A stretch of DNA of 64,000 bases from contig JAJTEL010000001.1 of NCBI GenBank assembly GCA_021299715.1, forward strand, positions 65,397 through 129,396. The letters are read 5' to 3'. The notes under the pieces were generated by a model, which saw nothing but the letters and a program-made list of their open reading frames with translations, made no database searches and was not told the origin of the DNA. Shown one piece after another: positions 41,682 to 50,531 of the stretch. Origin of the DNA: Ilumatobacteraceae bacterium (GTDB lineage Bacteria; Actinomycetota; Acidimicrobiia; Acidimicrobiales; Ilumatobacteraceae). A program made the translations under genes and the position numbers. Position 1 is the first letter of the stretch. Every line of letters starts with the position of its first letter.

Positions 41682-41720
41682 GCAGGGAAGGCTATCTGCG
41701 CCTTCTAGATTGGTCTCCCT
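41682..41720. promoter_or_regulatory. Very short divergent promoter, greA and leuB
   Basis: Only 39 bases separate the two starts. TAGCCT on the minus strand (41689-41694) is 7 bases before the greA ATG, and TAGATT on the plus strand (41706-41711) is 9 bases before the leuB ATG. Each promoter's -35 region must lie in or past the other promoter, so the two directions probably compete. Neither gene has a ribosome binding site. Confidence 0.5.
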
Positions 41721-42716
41721 ATGGCACATCGCATTGCACTCATTGGCGGAGACGGAATTGGCCCTGAAGTGACGGCAGAAGCCGTAAAGGTGGTGCGTGC
41801 AGCGGGCGTCAACATCGACGCCACAGAGTTCGACCTTGGCGGCAGTCGCTACCTACGTGACGGTGAAATTCTGTCCGATGCAACTCTTAACGAACTGCGC
41901 GCTTTCGACGCAATTTTGTTGGGAGCGGTGGGTACCCCAGATGTGCCCCCCGGAGTCATTGAACGCGGCCTGTTGCTGAAGATGCGATTCGATCTTGACC
42001 TGTATGTGAATCAGCGTCCGTTTGCGGGCACCGCGCCAGGTCATGTCACGCCACACGATTTTGTGGTGATTCGCGAGAACACCGAAGGTCCCTATGTTGG
42101 TGAGGGTGGCGTTCTTCGTCGCGGAACTCCACATGAGATTGCAACGCAGGGAAGTGTGAACTCTCGTCACGGTGTCGAGCGCTGTATTCGTTATGCATTT
42201 GAACTAGCGGCAAAGCGCAATAGAAAGCACGTCACACTGGTGCATAAAACAAATGTGCTCACGTTTGCTGGTGACTTGTGGCAACGCGCATTCAATGAGG
42301 TTGCTGCCGAATTCCCCCAAGTAGAAACTGCCTACAACCATGTTGACGCGGCGTGCATCTACTTCGTTGAAGATCCACATCGCTACGACGTCATCGTGAC
42401 CGACAACTTGTTTGGTGACATTCTCACCGACCTCGGTGGCGCAGTCAGTGGTGGCATTGGACTCGCATCGTCGGCCAACTTGAACCCCGCTCGTACTGGT
42501 CCGTCCATGTTTGAACCGTCTCACGGCTCCGCCCCAGACATCGTCGGCACCGGCAAGGCGAACCCAACCGCAGCAATTCTTTCCGCCGCACTCATGCTGG
42601 AATTCTTGGGCGAAAACGACGCCGCCGCCCGTATTCGCACTGCATGCGACGCATTGCCCACTGGCTCCACCGTTGAAATCGGAAACGCCATCGCCGCCGC
42701 GGTTGCTGCCAACTAA
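41721..42716 (+). CDS. leuB: 3-isopropylmalate dehydrogenase
   Basis: The 331-residue NAD-dependent decarboxylating dehydrogenase has [13 protein letters not shown], the [12 protein letters not shown] motif, the [39 protein letters not shown] metal and substrate residues, and [22 protein letters not shown] for NAD binding. The short length is that of the actinobacterial type. It serves leucine synthesis and probably 3-methylmalate oxidation in the citramalate route. ilvE follows 31 bases later. Confidence 0.96.
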   Translation: MAHRIALIGGDGIGPEVTAEAVKVVRAAGVNIDATEFDLGGSRYLRDGEILSDATLNELRAFDAILLGAVGTPDVPPGVIERGLLLKMRFDLDLYVNQRPFAGTAPGHVTPHDFVVIRENTEGPYVGEGGVLRRGTPHEIATQGSVNSRHGVERCIRYAFELAAKRNRKHVTLVHKTNVLTFAGDLWQRAFNEVAAEFPQVETAYNHVDAACIYFVEDPHRYDVIVTDNLFGDILTDLGGAVSGGIGLASSANLNPARTGPSMFEPSHGSAPDIVGTGKANPTAAILSAALMLEFLGENDAAARIRTACDALPTGSTVEIGNAIAAAVAAN

Positions 42717-42747
42717 TCTCTACACACGCATTCACTGAGGAGCTCAT

Positions 42748-43665
42748 ATGCCCACCCTGGTCCCAACACCGAAAATCTGGATGAACGGCACTCTTGTCGA
42801 CTGGGAGAAGGCACAAGTACACGTACTCACGCACACACTCCATTACGGCACCGGCGTATTTGAGGGCATTCGCGCGTACGAAACCTCCGATGGTCCTGCG
42901 GTGTTTCGTCTCACCGAACACATTGAGCGCCTGTTCAAGAGCGCAAAGATCTTGGGAATGGAGATTCCTTATTCAGTTGCGGAACTCATTCAGGCAACGA
43001 AAGACACTGTTCGCTCCACAGGTTTGCCCGGTTGCTACATTCGCCCAATTGCCTACTACGGCTACGGCGAAATGGGCCTTAACACATTGCCGTGCTCGGT
43101 AGACGTTGCCATTGCCTGCTGGCCGTGGGGTGCATATTTGGGTGAAGAAGCACTCACCAAGGGTGTGCGCATGAAGATCTCGTCGTGGAAGCGTCTTGAC
43201 CACAACATGCTTCCTCCAGCTGCAAAGACTGTTGCCAACTACGCCAACTCGTCACTTGCCAAAGTGGAAGCACTTCGTGCCGGATACGACGAAGCCATCT
43301 TGTTGAACAACGAAGGACTTGTTAGCGAATGCACGGGTGAAAACCTGTTTGTTGTTCGCAATGGAAAGGTCATTACGCCGCCGTTGTCTGCAGGCGCACT
43401 AGAGGGCATTACCCAGTGGAGCGTCATCAAGATTTTGGAAGACCTTGGCTACACCGTGGAAAAGGGCAACATTGCCCGCTCCGACCTCTATATTGCCGAT
43501 GAAATCTTCTGTGTGGGAACCGCCGCCGAAGTCAGCGCCATTAATTCGGTCGACGACCGCGCAGTGCCGTGCCCTGGCCCCATCACCTTGAAAGTGGCCG
43601 ACATCTACGGAAAGGCCGTGCGTGGCCAAATTCCCGAATACAAGCACTGGTGCGAACTGGCCTAA
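42748..43665 (+). CDS. ilvE: Branched-chain amino acid aminotransferase
   Basis: The 305-residue fold-type IV PLP enzyme performs the last step to leucine, isoleucine and valine. It has HTLHYGTGVFEGIRAYET, RLTEHIERL, the PLP-lysine region LPPAAKTVANYANSSLAK and GYDEAILLNNEGLVSECTGENLFVV. GAGGAGCTCAT precedes the ATG. It is in line with leuB upstream and the attenuator-controlled cimA downstream. Confidence 0.96.
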   Translation: MPTLVPTPKIWMNGTLVDWEKAQVHVLTHTLHYGTGVFEGIRAYETSDGPAVFRLTEHIERLFKSAKILGMEIPYSVAELIQATKDTVRSTGLPGCYIRPIAYYGYGEMGLNTLPCSVDVAIACWPWGAYLGEEALTKGVRMKISSWKRLDHNMLPPAAKTVANYANSSLAKVEALRAGYDEAILLNNEGLVSECTGENLFVVRNGKVITPPLSAGALEGITQWSVIKILEDLGYTVEKGNIARSDLYIADEIFCVGTAAEVSAINSVDDRAVPCPGPITLKVADIYGKAVRGQIPEYKHWCELA

Positions 43666-43762
43666 GCGGCCCTCGGCTGTCTCACTTTGTGAGACGTCCT
43701 CCACAGACCAAACCCCTACAGGGTAAGGAGCCACAGGTTTTCCACAGATTTCCCCACAGGGG
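43666..43762. other. ilvE-to-cimA leader gap, upstream part
   Basis: No gene is seen. A CCACAGG-type sequence recurs here (TCCACAGA, GCCACAGGTTTTCCACAGATTTCCCCACAGG), giving three to four imperfect copies of a T/C-CCACAG unit just upstream of the cimA promoter. The copies are about 10-13 bases apart, close to one helical turn, which would suit a protein binding on one face of the DNA. They also look like TTTTCCACA DnaA-box cores; one stretch, GGTTTTCCACAG, is close to that consensus. Confidence 0.35.
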
Positions 43763-43791
43763 TTGACGAACGCTGTGTATGAAGCGATACT
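43763..43791 (+). promoter_or_regulatory. cimA leader promoter
   Basis: TTGACG (43763-43768), 17 bases, then GATACT (43786-43791) form the clearest sigma70-type promoter in the window. The expected transcription start falls at about 43798, the first base of the leader-peptide ATG, so the leader peptide should be translated from a leaderless message. Confidence 0.75.
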
Positions 43792-43797
43792 GAGCCC

Positions 43798-43863
43798 ATG
43801 TTGACAGCGCATCTTTCCCACCACAGTGCCGGTTCTGCTGCCGTCATCATCATTATTCGTTAG
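43798..43863 (+). CDS. cimA leader peptide (Ile-rich attenuator peptide)
   Basis: The 21-residue reading frame begins MLTAHLSHH and ends A-V-I-I-I-I-R before TAG. The codons GTC ATC ATC ATT ATT are a Val-Ile run, as in ilv leader peptides. It is followed by a GCGCACG/CGTGCGC stem (43863-43887) and a terminator. The composition predicts that low charged tRNA-Ile stalls the ribosome and lets transcription pass into cimA. The start codon coincides with the predicted transcription start. Confidence 0.88.
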   Translation: MLTAHLSHHSAGSAAVIIIIR

Positions 43864-43892
43864 CGCACGCCGGTCTCCGACGTGCGCGTTCC

Positions 43893-43915
43893 AGCCGCCC
43901 CAGGGGCGGCTTTTT
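43893..43915 (+). terminator. cimA attenuator terminator hairpin
   Basis: AGCCGCCCC and GGGGCGGCT form a long GC-only stem (7-9 bp, small loop) followed by TTTTTC. The preceding stem at 43863-43887 overlaps the leader stop codon, so the ribosome position on the leader can decide which stem forms. The cimA ATG is about 50 bases downstream. Confidence 0.85.
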
Positions 43916-43964
43916 CATACCCCAGATTCAGACATTCGAGATAGACAAGTAGACGGAGAACACA

Positions 43965-45542
43965 ATGAGCGCAACACGAGAAATGGTCGAAGCATTCGAC
44001 ACCACACTTCGCGACGGAATGCAGGTGGAAGGTGTCTCTGCAACGGTGGAAGACAAGCTGCGAATTGCAGAACAGTTGGACTTCCTCGGCGTGCACTTCA
44101 TTGAGGGCGGCTGGCCCGGTGCCAATCCCAAAGACATTGAATTCTTCGCTCGTGCAGCAAAAGAACTTTCCTTCAAGAACTCCACATTGGTGGCATTCGG
44201 TTCAACACGTCGTCCAAAAGGAAAAGTGGACGATGACACCACGTTACGCAACCTTCTCGATGCAAACACCTCAGCTGTGTGCATCGTTGCGAAGTCCTGG
44301 GACTATCACGTCACCGATGCTTTGCAAACCACGCTTGAAGAAGGTGTGCTGATGGTTGCCGACTCGGTCGACTTCCTCAACGCAAATGGTCGACGCGTAA
44401 TGGTCGATCTTGAGCATTTCTTCGATGGTTTCAAGAACAACTCCGAGTTCGCCATGCGTGTCGTAGAGGCTGCTGTAATGAAAGGTGCAACACATCTTGT
44501 GATGTGCGATACCAACGGTGGTTCACTCCCTCATGAAGTTGCAGAAATTGTTGCAAAAGTGAAGTCCTTCGTTGGCAACGATGCAACTTTGGGAATTCAT
44601 TGCCACGATGACACGGGTTGTGCCGTTGCAAACTCAATGGCCGCTGTTCTTTCTGGAGTACGACACGTACAAGGAACGCTGAACGGTTTGGGCGAGCGCA
44701 CGGGCAACACCAACCTCACAACAGTTATTCCTAACCTTGAATTAAAGATGGGATTCAGTTGTTTGCCCGAGGGGCATTTGGCACGACTCACCGCAGTCAG
44801 CAACCATGTCGCTGAAGTGTTGAATCGTCCATTGAATCCGCAGGCCCCGTATGTGGGTTCATCTGCTTTTGCGCACAAGGCCGGGCTTCACGTTTCTGCA
44901 ATTAAGCGCGCAAAGGATGCGTACGAGCACGTCGATCCAGACATTGTCGGCAACGGAACTCGTTTCGTGGTGAGCGAAATGGCAGGACGAGCAACTATTG
45001 AAGTGAAAGCCGAAGAACTAGGGCTGTCCATGGATGGTCCCGCCGTCAACCAGGTCATCGATGACTTGAAACGTCTTGAACACGAGGGATATCACTTCGA
45101 AGCAGCCGATGCGTCGCTTGAACTTCTCATGCGTCGTGCATCGGGTTGGGAGCAAGATCAGTTCCGCGTGGAGTCCATGCGCGTGATCACCGACGAAGGA
45201 ACTGACGGCCGATTCACCACCGAAGCAACCGTCAAGGTGTGGGTAGGCGATGAGCGCGTTGTGCAGGCTGCCGAAGGAAATGGCCCCGTGAACGCAATTG
45301 ACGCAGCATTGCGTGCGTGTTTGCGGCCGAGCTTTCCTCAGATTGATCGCATTCACCTCACCGACTACAAGGTGCGAATCTTGGATGGCGCTACGGCAAC
45401 GGGCGCAATCACGCGCGTCCTCATCGACGCCACAAATGGCGACCGTTCGTGGACAACAATCGGTGTTTCTCCGAACATCATTGAAGCCTCATGGCAAGCG
45501 CTGGAAGAGTCGCTTGTCTACGGACTTCTGCACCACCAATAA
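43965..45542 (+). CDS. cimA: (R)-citramalate synthase
   Basis: The 525-residue enzyme of the isopropylmalate/homocitrate synthase superfamily makes citramalate from pyruvate and acetyl-CoA, the threonine-independent route to isoleucine. It opens with EAFDTTLRDGMQVEGVSATVEDKLRIAEQLDFLGVHFIEGGWPGANPKD, as in CimA, has HCHDDTGCAVANS with metal histidines and a C-terminal regulatory domain. Residues differ from LeuA in the substrate region, and the Ile-rich attenuator independently supports an isoleucine role. LeuCD and LeuB in this window can carry out the next steps. Confidence 0.93.
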   Translation: MSATREMVEAFDTTLRDGMQVEGVSATVEDKLRIAEQLDFLGVHFIEGGWPGANPKDIEFFARAAKELSFKNSTLVAFGSTRRPKGKVDDDTTLRNLLDANTSAVCIVAKSWDYHVTDALQTTLEEGVLMVADSVDFLNANGRRVMVDLEHFFDGFKNNSEFAMRVVEAAVMKGATHLVMCDTNGGSLPHEVAEIVAKVKSFVGNDATLGIHCHDDTGCAVANSMAAVLSGVRHVQGTLNGLGERTGNTNLTTVIPNLELKMGFSCLPEGHLARLTAVSNHVAEVLNRPLNPQAPYVGSSAFAHKAGLHVSAIKRAKDAYEHVDPDIVGNGTRFVVSEMAGRATIEVKAEELGLSMDGPAVNQVIDDLKRLEHEGYHFEAADASLELLMRRASGWEQDQFRVESMRVITDEGTDGRFTTEATVKVWVGDERVVQAAEGNGPVNAIDAALRACLRPSFPQIDRIHLTDYKVRILDGATATGAITRVLIDATNGDRSWTTIGVSPNIIEASWQALEESLVYGLLHHQ

Positions 45543-45590
45543 CGCACTTTCTTCCCGCATGACGGGGCAAAGAGCGTAGAGTTTCCTCTT

Positions 45591-46118
45591 ATGGCTGCAC
45601 CCCGATTTGCCCCCGTTCCACCCGCAGAGCCGGTTCGTTATTACGAATCACCCGACTTCGTTCCCGCCGGATGGGAGCCAGGTCGTCCAGGCGAAATTGA
45701 AGGGCGTCAACCTGCAGGTGAGCGCTTGGGATATCAGGGCCCCGATCAGGGCTACATCATCACGTTGGCCAACCGTGCCCGCACTCGCATTCGTGTGTCA
45801 GCCGGAGAAGACATCGACGATGCGTTGCGCGGATGTTCACTTATTGCATTGCGTCGCGCATCACTATTTGGTCGTGCACCATCGGTTCATGATTTGAACC
45901 TTGCGTTGTCTCTGTGGGGGTATTTGTCCGATTCACCACCAGCAGATCAAGTTGCAGTTCGTAAAGAATTGTTTGTTGGTGTTGGCAACGTTCATCACTA
46001 CAAAGAAGGGCGCGCAATTGCCGACATGGTGCCAGAGTCCACTCTGCGCATGTCGCCTGAAACAGTCGCTTCACAATCGTCCACCAATTGGCGTTCACTC
46101 ACGGGGTATGCACAATGA
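45591..46118 (+). CDS. Unknown protein coupled to acyl-CoA dehydrogenase
   Basis: The 175-residue soluble protein has a proline-rich N-terminus (APRFAPVPPAEPVRYYESPDFVPAGWEPGRPGE) and a helical C-terminal half (RASLFGRAPSVHDLNLALSLWGYL). I do not recognise the family. TAGAGT (45577-45582) is 8 bases before the ATG, suggesting a leaderless start. Its stop overlaps the acyl-CoA dehydrogenase start (ATGA), so the two are made together and may act together. Confidence 0.7.
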   Translation: MAAPRFAPVPPAEPVRYYESPDFVPAGWEPGRPGEIEGRQPAGERLGYQGPDQGYIITLANRARTRIRVSAGEDIDDALRGCSLIALRRASLFGRAPSVHDLNLALSLWGYLSDSPPADQVAVRKELFVGVGNVHHYKEGRAIADMVPESTLRMSPETVASQSSTNWRSLTGYAQ

Positions 46119-47899
46119 CCACTTACTCAGCACCACTTGCAGACATGGAATATGTACTGCGTCATTTCGGCAATTTGGATGACATCATGTCGCTTCCAAA
46201 ATTTTCCGACCTGGATTCATCGGTTGTCACCGATGTACTCAGCGAAGCTGCGCGATTTTTTGAAGAGCGATTTGCACCACTAAACAAAGTGGGTGATGTT
46301 GTTGGGTCACATCGAAATGCAGACGGAACTGTCACCACACCCGAAGGCTTCAAAGAGGCCTATGCCGCGTATGTCGATGCAGGATGGGGAGCACTGGGCT
46401 TCGATCCGGGTTTCGGTGGCGGTGGATTCCCGTGGGTTGTCAACATTGCGCTTCAAGAAGTAATGAACTCGGCAAACATGGCACTCACCATGGCACCACT
46501 GCTTACACAGGGCGCTATCGACGCCATCATGCACCACGGCGACGAAATTCAGAAGATGACCTATTTGCCAAAAATGATTTCGGGCCAGTGGACGGGAACC
46601 ATGAATCTCACCGAGCCCGATGCGGGCTCTGACGTGGGAGCTGTTCGCACGAAAGCTGTGAAGCAAGGTGATGGTTCGTATCTCATTACCGGAACCAAGA
46701 TTTACATCACTTTTGGCGAACATGATCTTGCAGAAAACATCATCCATCTCGTGCTTGCTCGTACTCCCGATGCACCAGCAGGAACAAAAGGAATTTCGTG
46801 TTTCATTGTTCCGAAGTTCTTGTTGAATGCAGACGGATCTCTTGGTGCTCGCAATGACGTGAACTGCGTCAGCATTGAACACAAGACAGGCATTAAGGCC
46901 AGCCCCACATGTGTGTTGTCGTATGGAGACAACGGCGGCGCAGTTGGCTATCTCATTGGTGAAGAAAACCACGGTATGGCGTACATGTTCACCATGATGA
47001 ACCAAGCGCGTCTTGGCGTTGGTTTAGAAGGTCTCGCACTCATCGAACGTGCATATCAGCAATCTCTTGAGTACTCAATTGTGCGTAAACAAGGTCGCGC
47101 ACCAGGTGCGCCGGCAGGGGAGAGTTCTCCCATCGTTCAACATCCCGACGTAAAGCGCATGTTGGTAACGATGAAGAGCACTATTGAAGCGTTGCGGCGC
47201 ATCATTTACTGGAATGCTGCGTGTCTCGATATTGCTGCGCATCATCCCGATGCCGCAGAGCGCGAGAAGGCCGCAGACATCGCTGCTTTATTGACACCAA
47301 TCTCTAAGGGGTGGGGAACCGACATGAGTGTCGATCTCACCGGTATGGCAGTGCAAATTCACGGTGGCATGGGATTCATTGAAGAGACCGGAGTTGCTCA
47401 GCACTACCGCGATGCACGAATCACCACCATTTATGAGGGAACAAATGGCATTCAAGCCATGGACTTAGTGGGACGCAAATTGGGCATGAAGGGCGGCGCA
47501 GTCGTCATGTCGTTGTTCGACGACATGGATGTCATGGAAGCCAAGATTGTGAAGCATCCAGAGTTGGCTGCATCGGCCGCTGAATTGAAGAAAGCAATTG
47601 CGGCTGTGCGCGAGACGACGCAGTGGTTCTTTGCAAATGCCACCAATCAAACGGCAGTTCTTTCAGGAGCAACTCCGTACCTGCGACAGTTGTCAACGCT
47701 TGTTGGAGGGTATGTCATGGCAAAGTCGGCACATGTTGCCGTTCATTCGGACATGCCAGAACACGAGAAGGCCGCAAAGGTCAACACGGCTCGCTTCTTT
47801 TGCGAACAACTTTTGCCTGCTGTGCACGGTTTGAGTGGCGCAGTCATGGGAGACGACGCCTTGCTGATGTCATTCAGTCAGGAAGCGCTCGCTCTGTAA
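46115..47899 (+). CDS. Acyl-CoA dehydrogenase, long (about 600 residues) type
   Basis: The 594-residue FAD enzyme has LTEPDAGSDVGAVRTKA, EHKTGIKASPTCVLSYG, MFTMMNQARLGVGLEGLALIERAY, and the GGMGFIEETGVAQHYRDARITTIYEGTNGIQAMDLVGRKL segment with FAD-binding and catalytic-region residues. The extra C-terminal domain (about 150 residues) is typical of the large bacterial acyl-CoA dehydrogenases. It introduces a double bond into fatty acyl-CoA; chain length unknown. It is coupled to the upstream unknown gene. Confidence 0.93.
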   Translation: MTTYSAPLADMEYVLRHFGNLDDIMSLPKFSDLDSSVVTDVLSEAARFFEERFAPLNKVGDVVGSHRNADGTVTTPEGFKEAYAAYVDAGWGALGFDPGFGGGGFPWVVNIALQEVMNSANMALTMAPLLTQGAIDAIMHHGDEIQKMTYLPKMISGQWTGTMNLTEPDAGSDVGAVRTKAVKQGDGSYLITGTKIYITFGEHDLAENIIHLVLARTPDAPAGTKGISCFIVPKFLLNADGSLGARNDVNCVSIEHKTGIKASPTCVLSYGDNGGAVGYLIGEENHGMAYMFTMMNQARLGVGLEGLALIERAYQQSLEYSIVRKQGRAPGAPAGESSPIVQHPDVKRMLVTMKSTIEALRRIIYWNAACLDIAAHHPDAAEREKAADIAALLTPISKGWGTDMSVDLTGMAVQIHGGMGFIEETGVAQHYRDARITTIYEGTNGIQAMDLVGRKLGMKGGAVVMSLFDDMDVMEAKIVKHPELAASAAELKKAIAAVRETTQWFFANATNQTAVLSGATPYLRQLSTLVGGYVMAKSAHVAVHSDMPEHEKAAKVNTARFFCEQLLPAVHGLSGAVMGDDALLMSFSQEALAL

Positions 47900-48283
47900 C
47901 TACAGGTCGATGGCGTGGGCGCGAAGAGCGTCCATGTTGCAAAATTCGGCGGCGGCAATGTGGGTGCTACCAAGTTTTACTTTCGGCGCTTTGCCGGCTT
48001 CGTACGCCTCTTGCCATCGTGGTGCACACAAACACCATTGATCTCCTGCGCGTAAACCGGGAAACCCATACTGCGGCATTGGTGTCGATAAATCGTTGCC
48101 CGCACTCTTTGAGAACTCAAGAAACTCATCGGTCATGATTGCGCAGACGGCGTGAACACCCGTGTCGTCGCCGCCCACTTCGCAACAACCTGTGCGGTAG
48201 TACCCAGTCATAGGAGATGTGCAACATGTCTGAAGCGGTTCTCCCAATACGTTGACTTGGTCTGTTTGCGTGAATCCGTCCAT
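47900..48283 (-). CDS. DUF2237-family protein
   Basis: The 127-residue protein matches DUF2237: NVLGEPLQTCCTSPMTGYYRTGCCEV, HAVCAIMTDEFLEFSKSAGNDLSTP, FPGLRAGDQWCLCAPRWQEAYEAG and CNMDALRAHA. Function is unknown. The ATG is 6 bases after TAGCGT (48290-48295, minus), with no Shine-Dalgarno sequence. It is divergent from gltX with 56 bases between starts, and its stop touches the acyl-CoA dehydrogenase stop. Confidence 0.9.
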   Translation of the reverse strand: MDGFTQTDQVNVLGEPLQTCCTSPMTGYYRTGCCEVGGDDTGVHAVCAIMTDEFLEFSKSAGNDLSTPMPQYGFPGLRAGDQWCLCAPRWQEAYEAGKAPKVKLGSTHIAAAEFCNMDALRAHAIDL

Positions 48284-48339
48284 AGGGTCACGCTATCTGT
48301 CGCGTTTGTTCGTGGGGTGCACAAGTAGCCTGAGAGGGC
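48284..48339. promoter_or_regulatory. Divergent leaderless promoters, DUF2237 gene and gltX
   Basis: In 56 bases there are two outward hexamers: TAGCGT (48290-48295, minus), 6 bases before the DUF2237 ATG, and TAGCCT (48326-48331, plus), 8 bases before the gltX ATG. No ribosome binding site precedes either. Confidence 0.5.
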
Positions 48340-49743
48340 ATGTCAGACAGCCCTCGTTACCGCTTTGCTCCATCTCCCACAGGTTTCTTCCATGTGGGTG
48401 GTGCGCGTACTGCGTTGTACAACTGGGCACTTACGTTGCGCACAGGTGGAACATTCGTGCTTCGCATTGAAGACACCGATGAATCTCGCAATAGTCCGGA
48501 ATGGACTCAAGGAATTATCGACGCGCTGGCATGGCTAGGTATCGATTCATCACATCCGCAATTTGAAGGACCGTACTTCCAAAGCCACAACGCTGACCTG
48601 CATGTGAAGGCCGCTCATCGTCTGTATGAGCAAGGCAACGCCTACTGGTGTGACCTTACGGGTGAGCAAATTCAAGAGCGGGCAAAGGCATCTGGCAAAC
48701 AGGGCTACGACGGATACTCACGAGATCGTGGGTTAGAGCCTGGGCCGGGTCGTGTGTTGCGATTCCGTGTTCCTGAAGGCGCCACTGTGGTGAATGATCT
48801 TGTTCGTGGTCGTGTGGAGTTCGCAAACGACACCATTGAAGACTTCGTGTTGTTGCGAGGCAATGGAACCCCAATGTTTCTGCTCGCCAATGTGGTGGAC
48901 GATATTGAAATGAACATCACAACAGTGGTGCGAGCCGAAGAGCATCTTCCGAATACTCCAAAACAACAACTCATCTGGGATGCGCTGGGTGTAACGCCAC
49001 CAGTGTGGGCGCATGTGCCGGTGTTGGTTAATGAACAGCGAAAGAAACTGTCGAAGCGACGCGACAAAGTGGCACTTGAGCAGTACAGATCTGAAGGAAT
49101 TCTTCCCGACGCAATGGTGAATTACCTGATGACATTGGGATGGGCGCCAGCAGGCGATGAAGAGATTGTTCCATGGCAACGAATTGTTGACGAGTTCCGT
49201 TTGGAAGATGTGAATCACTCGCCGGCATTCTTCGACATTAAGAAACTGAATGCATTTAATGGTGACTACATTCGCGCGATGTCACTTGATGCATTTATCG
49301 ATGCATGCCAGCCGTTTTTTGCCGATGCTCCTTGGCCGACACAGCGCTTTAACGCAGATGTGTTCAAGAAGATGGCGCCATTGCTGCAAACTCGTGTTGT
49401 CACTTTGTCGGAAGTTCCTGCAATGGTCGACTTCATGTTCATCGAGAATCCAGTTATCGACGAGGATGCCTGGGCAAAGACCATGTCGTCAGATTTTGCA
49501 GCCGATGTATTGCGCGATTTCGCGGCCTCGGTTGAAACATGTGAGTGGAATCATGATTCATTGAAGGCACTGCTAGAAGCCTGGACCGAATCACGTGGAC
49601 TAAAACTGGGCAAAACGCAGGCACCTATTCGTGTTGCAATCACCGGTCGCACAGTAGGGCCGCCACTCTTCGAAAGCATTGAAGTTTTGGGGCGAGACGA
49701 GACAGTTCGTCGACTTCAGAGTGCTCTGAACCGTTTGGCGTAA
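48340..49743 (+). CDS. gltX: Glutamyl-tRNA synthetase
   Basis: The 467-residue class I enzyme charges tRNA-Glu. The HIGH-type motif is HVGG in [32 protein letters not shown] follows, and the second signature is KLSKR. The zinc cysteines of some GltX are absent. Length is normal. A tRNA-Glu and a tRNA-Gln gene lie within 4.5 kb, but no T-box or leader is seen. Confidence 0.96.
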   Translation: MSDSPRYRFAPSPTGFFHVGGARTALYNWALTLRTGGTFVLRIEDTDESRNSPEWTQGIIDALAWLGIDSSHPQFEGPYFQSHNADLHVKAAHRLYEQGNAYWCDLTGEQIQERAKASGKQGYDGYSRDRGLEPGPGRVLRFRVPEGATVVNDLVRGRVEFANDTIEDFVLLRGNGTPMFLLANVVDDIEMNITTVVRAEEHLPNTPKQQLIWDALGVTPPVWAHVPVLVNEQRKKLSKRRDKVALEQYRSEGILPDAMVNYLMTLGWAPAGDEEIVPWQRIVDEFRLEDVNHSPAFFDIKKLNAFNGDYIRAMSLDAFIDACQPFFADAPWPTQRFNADVFKKMAPLLQTRVVTLSEVPAMVDFMFIENPVIDEDAWAKTMSSDFAADVLRDFAASVETCEWNHDSLKALLEAWTESRGLKLGKTQAPIRVAITGRTVGPPLFESIEVLGRDETVRRLQSALNRLA

Positions 49744-49746
49744 TTT

Positions 49747-50388
49747 GTGAAGACAGTTCTCCGATCGACTGTCACATTGACATCGGCGGTCGCGATTTCT
49801 GTTTTCGCCTATATCTGTCTATGTGGCGCGTTGCTGTTTTGGCACGCGTCCCATACCGACACACGGTCTGCCGATGCGATTGTCGTGATGGGTGCTGCGC
49901 AGTATGACGGAACTCCATCTCCATTGTTGGAATCTCGGCTACGCCAAGCTCTCATTGATTGGGAAATGGGCCGTGCGCCCGTCATAGCGGTGACCGGTGG
50001 AAAGCGCGATGGAGATCGTTTTTCTGAGGCTGAAGCATCTCAAAGTTGGTTGCTTCAAAGAGGTGTTCCTGCTTCTGCCATCGTGTCTGAAAACAGTGGA
50101 TCATCTACATGGGAATCGCTAGAAGGTATTGCGCCGTTGTTGAAGCAGCGTGGTGTTACGTCGGTTATTGCCGTGAGTAGTCCATGGCATGTTGAACGTG
50201 TGATGTTGTCGCTACAACAATTGGGTTTTGCCACAGTGCCATCACCCACAACAACATCAGCTGATGGATTTGCTGGTCTCGCATGGATGGACAACGGGAG
50301 CTCAATCGTGAAGGCTCTGCGTGAAACCCTCGGTGTGAGCGTTGGTCGAATCATTGGTTTCGACACCCTCTTTTCCATTACGGGCTAG
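49747..50388 (+). CDS. YdcF/SanA-like DUF218 membrane protein
   Basis: The 213-residue protein has one N-terminal membrane segment (about residues 10-33) and an outside DUF218 domain with DAIVVMGAAQYDGTPSPLLESRLRQAL, VIAVTGGKRDGDRFSEAEAS, SGSSTWESL and SSPWHVERV. Such proteins are linked to cell-envelope synthesis, but the reaction is unproven. It starts with GTG, 3 bases after gltX. A CGGTGG/CCACCG stem at 50399-50413 follows it, without a T run. Confidence 0.85.
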   Translation: MKTVLRSTVTLTSAVAISVFAYICLCGALLFWHASHTDTRSADAIVVMGAAQYDGTPSPLLESRLRQALIDWEMGRAPVIAVTGGKRDGDRFSEAEASQSWLLQRGVPASAIVSENSGSSTWESLEGIAPLLKQRGVTSVIAVSSPWHVERVMLSLQQLGFATVPSPTTTSADGFAGLAWMDNGSSIVKALRETLGVSVGRIIGFDTLFSITG

Positions 50389-50441
50389 CAATTTTCCTCG
50401 GTGGTGACCACCGCTTCATGTCGCTAACATGGTCTGCGCAC

Positions 50442-50513
50442 TGGGGAATGGTGTAATTGGCAACACAGCAGTTTCTGGTACTGTTATTCAGGGTTCGAGT
50501 CCTTGTTCCCCAA
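50442..50513 (+). tRNA. tRNA-Gln (CTG anticodon)
   Basis: The 72-base cloverleaf has acceptor TGGGGAA/TTCCCCA, D-arm GTG/CAC with TAATTGG loop, anticodon stem GCAGT/ACTGT with loop TTCTGGT (anticodon CTG) and T-arm CAGGG/CCTTG with TTCGAGT. The discriminator A is followed by an encoded CCA at 50514-50516. TAACAT at 50425-50430 could be its -10 element. Confidence 0.96.
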
Positions 50514-50531
50514 CCATTTAGGACGTAAATC

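Noticed and set aside
50399-50413. CGGTGG/CCACCG hairpin after the DUF218 gene as terminator
   Set aside because: A good stem, but no T run follows; it may be a weak or factor-dependent stop and is only mentioned with the gene.
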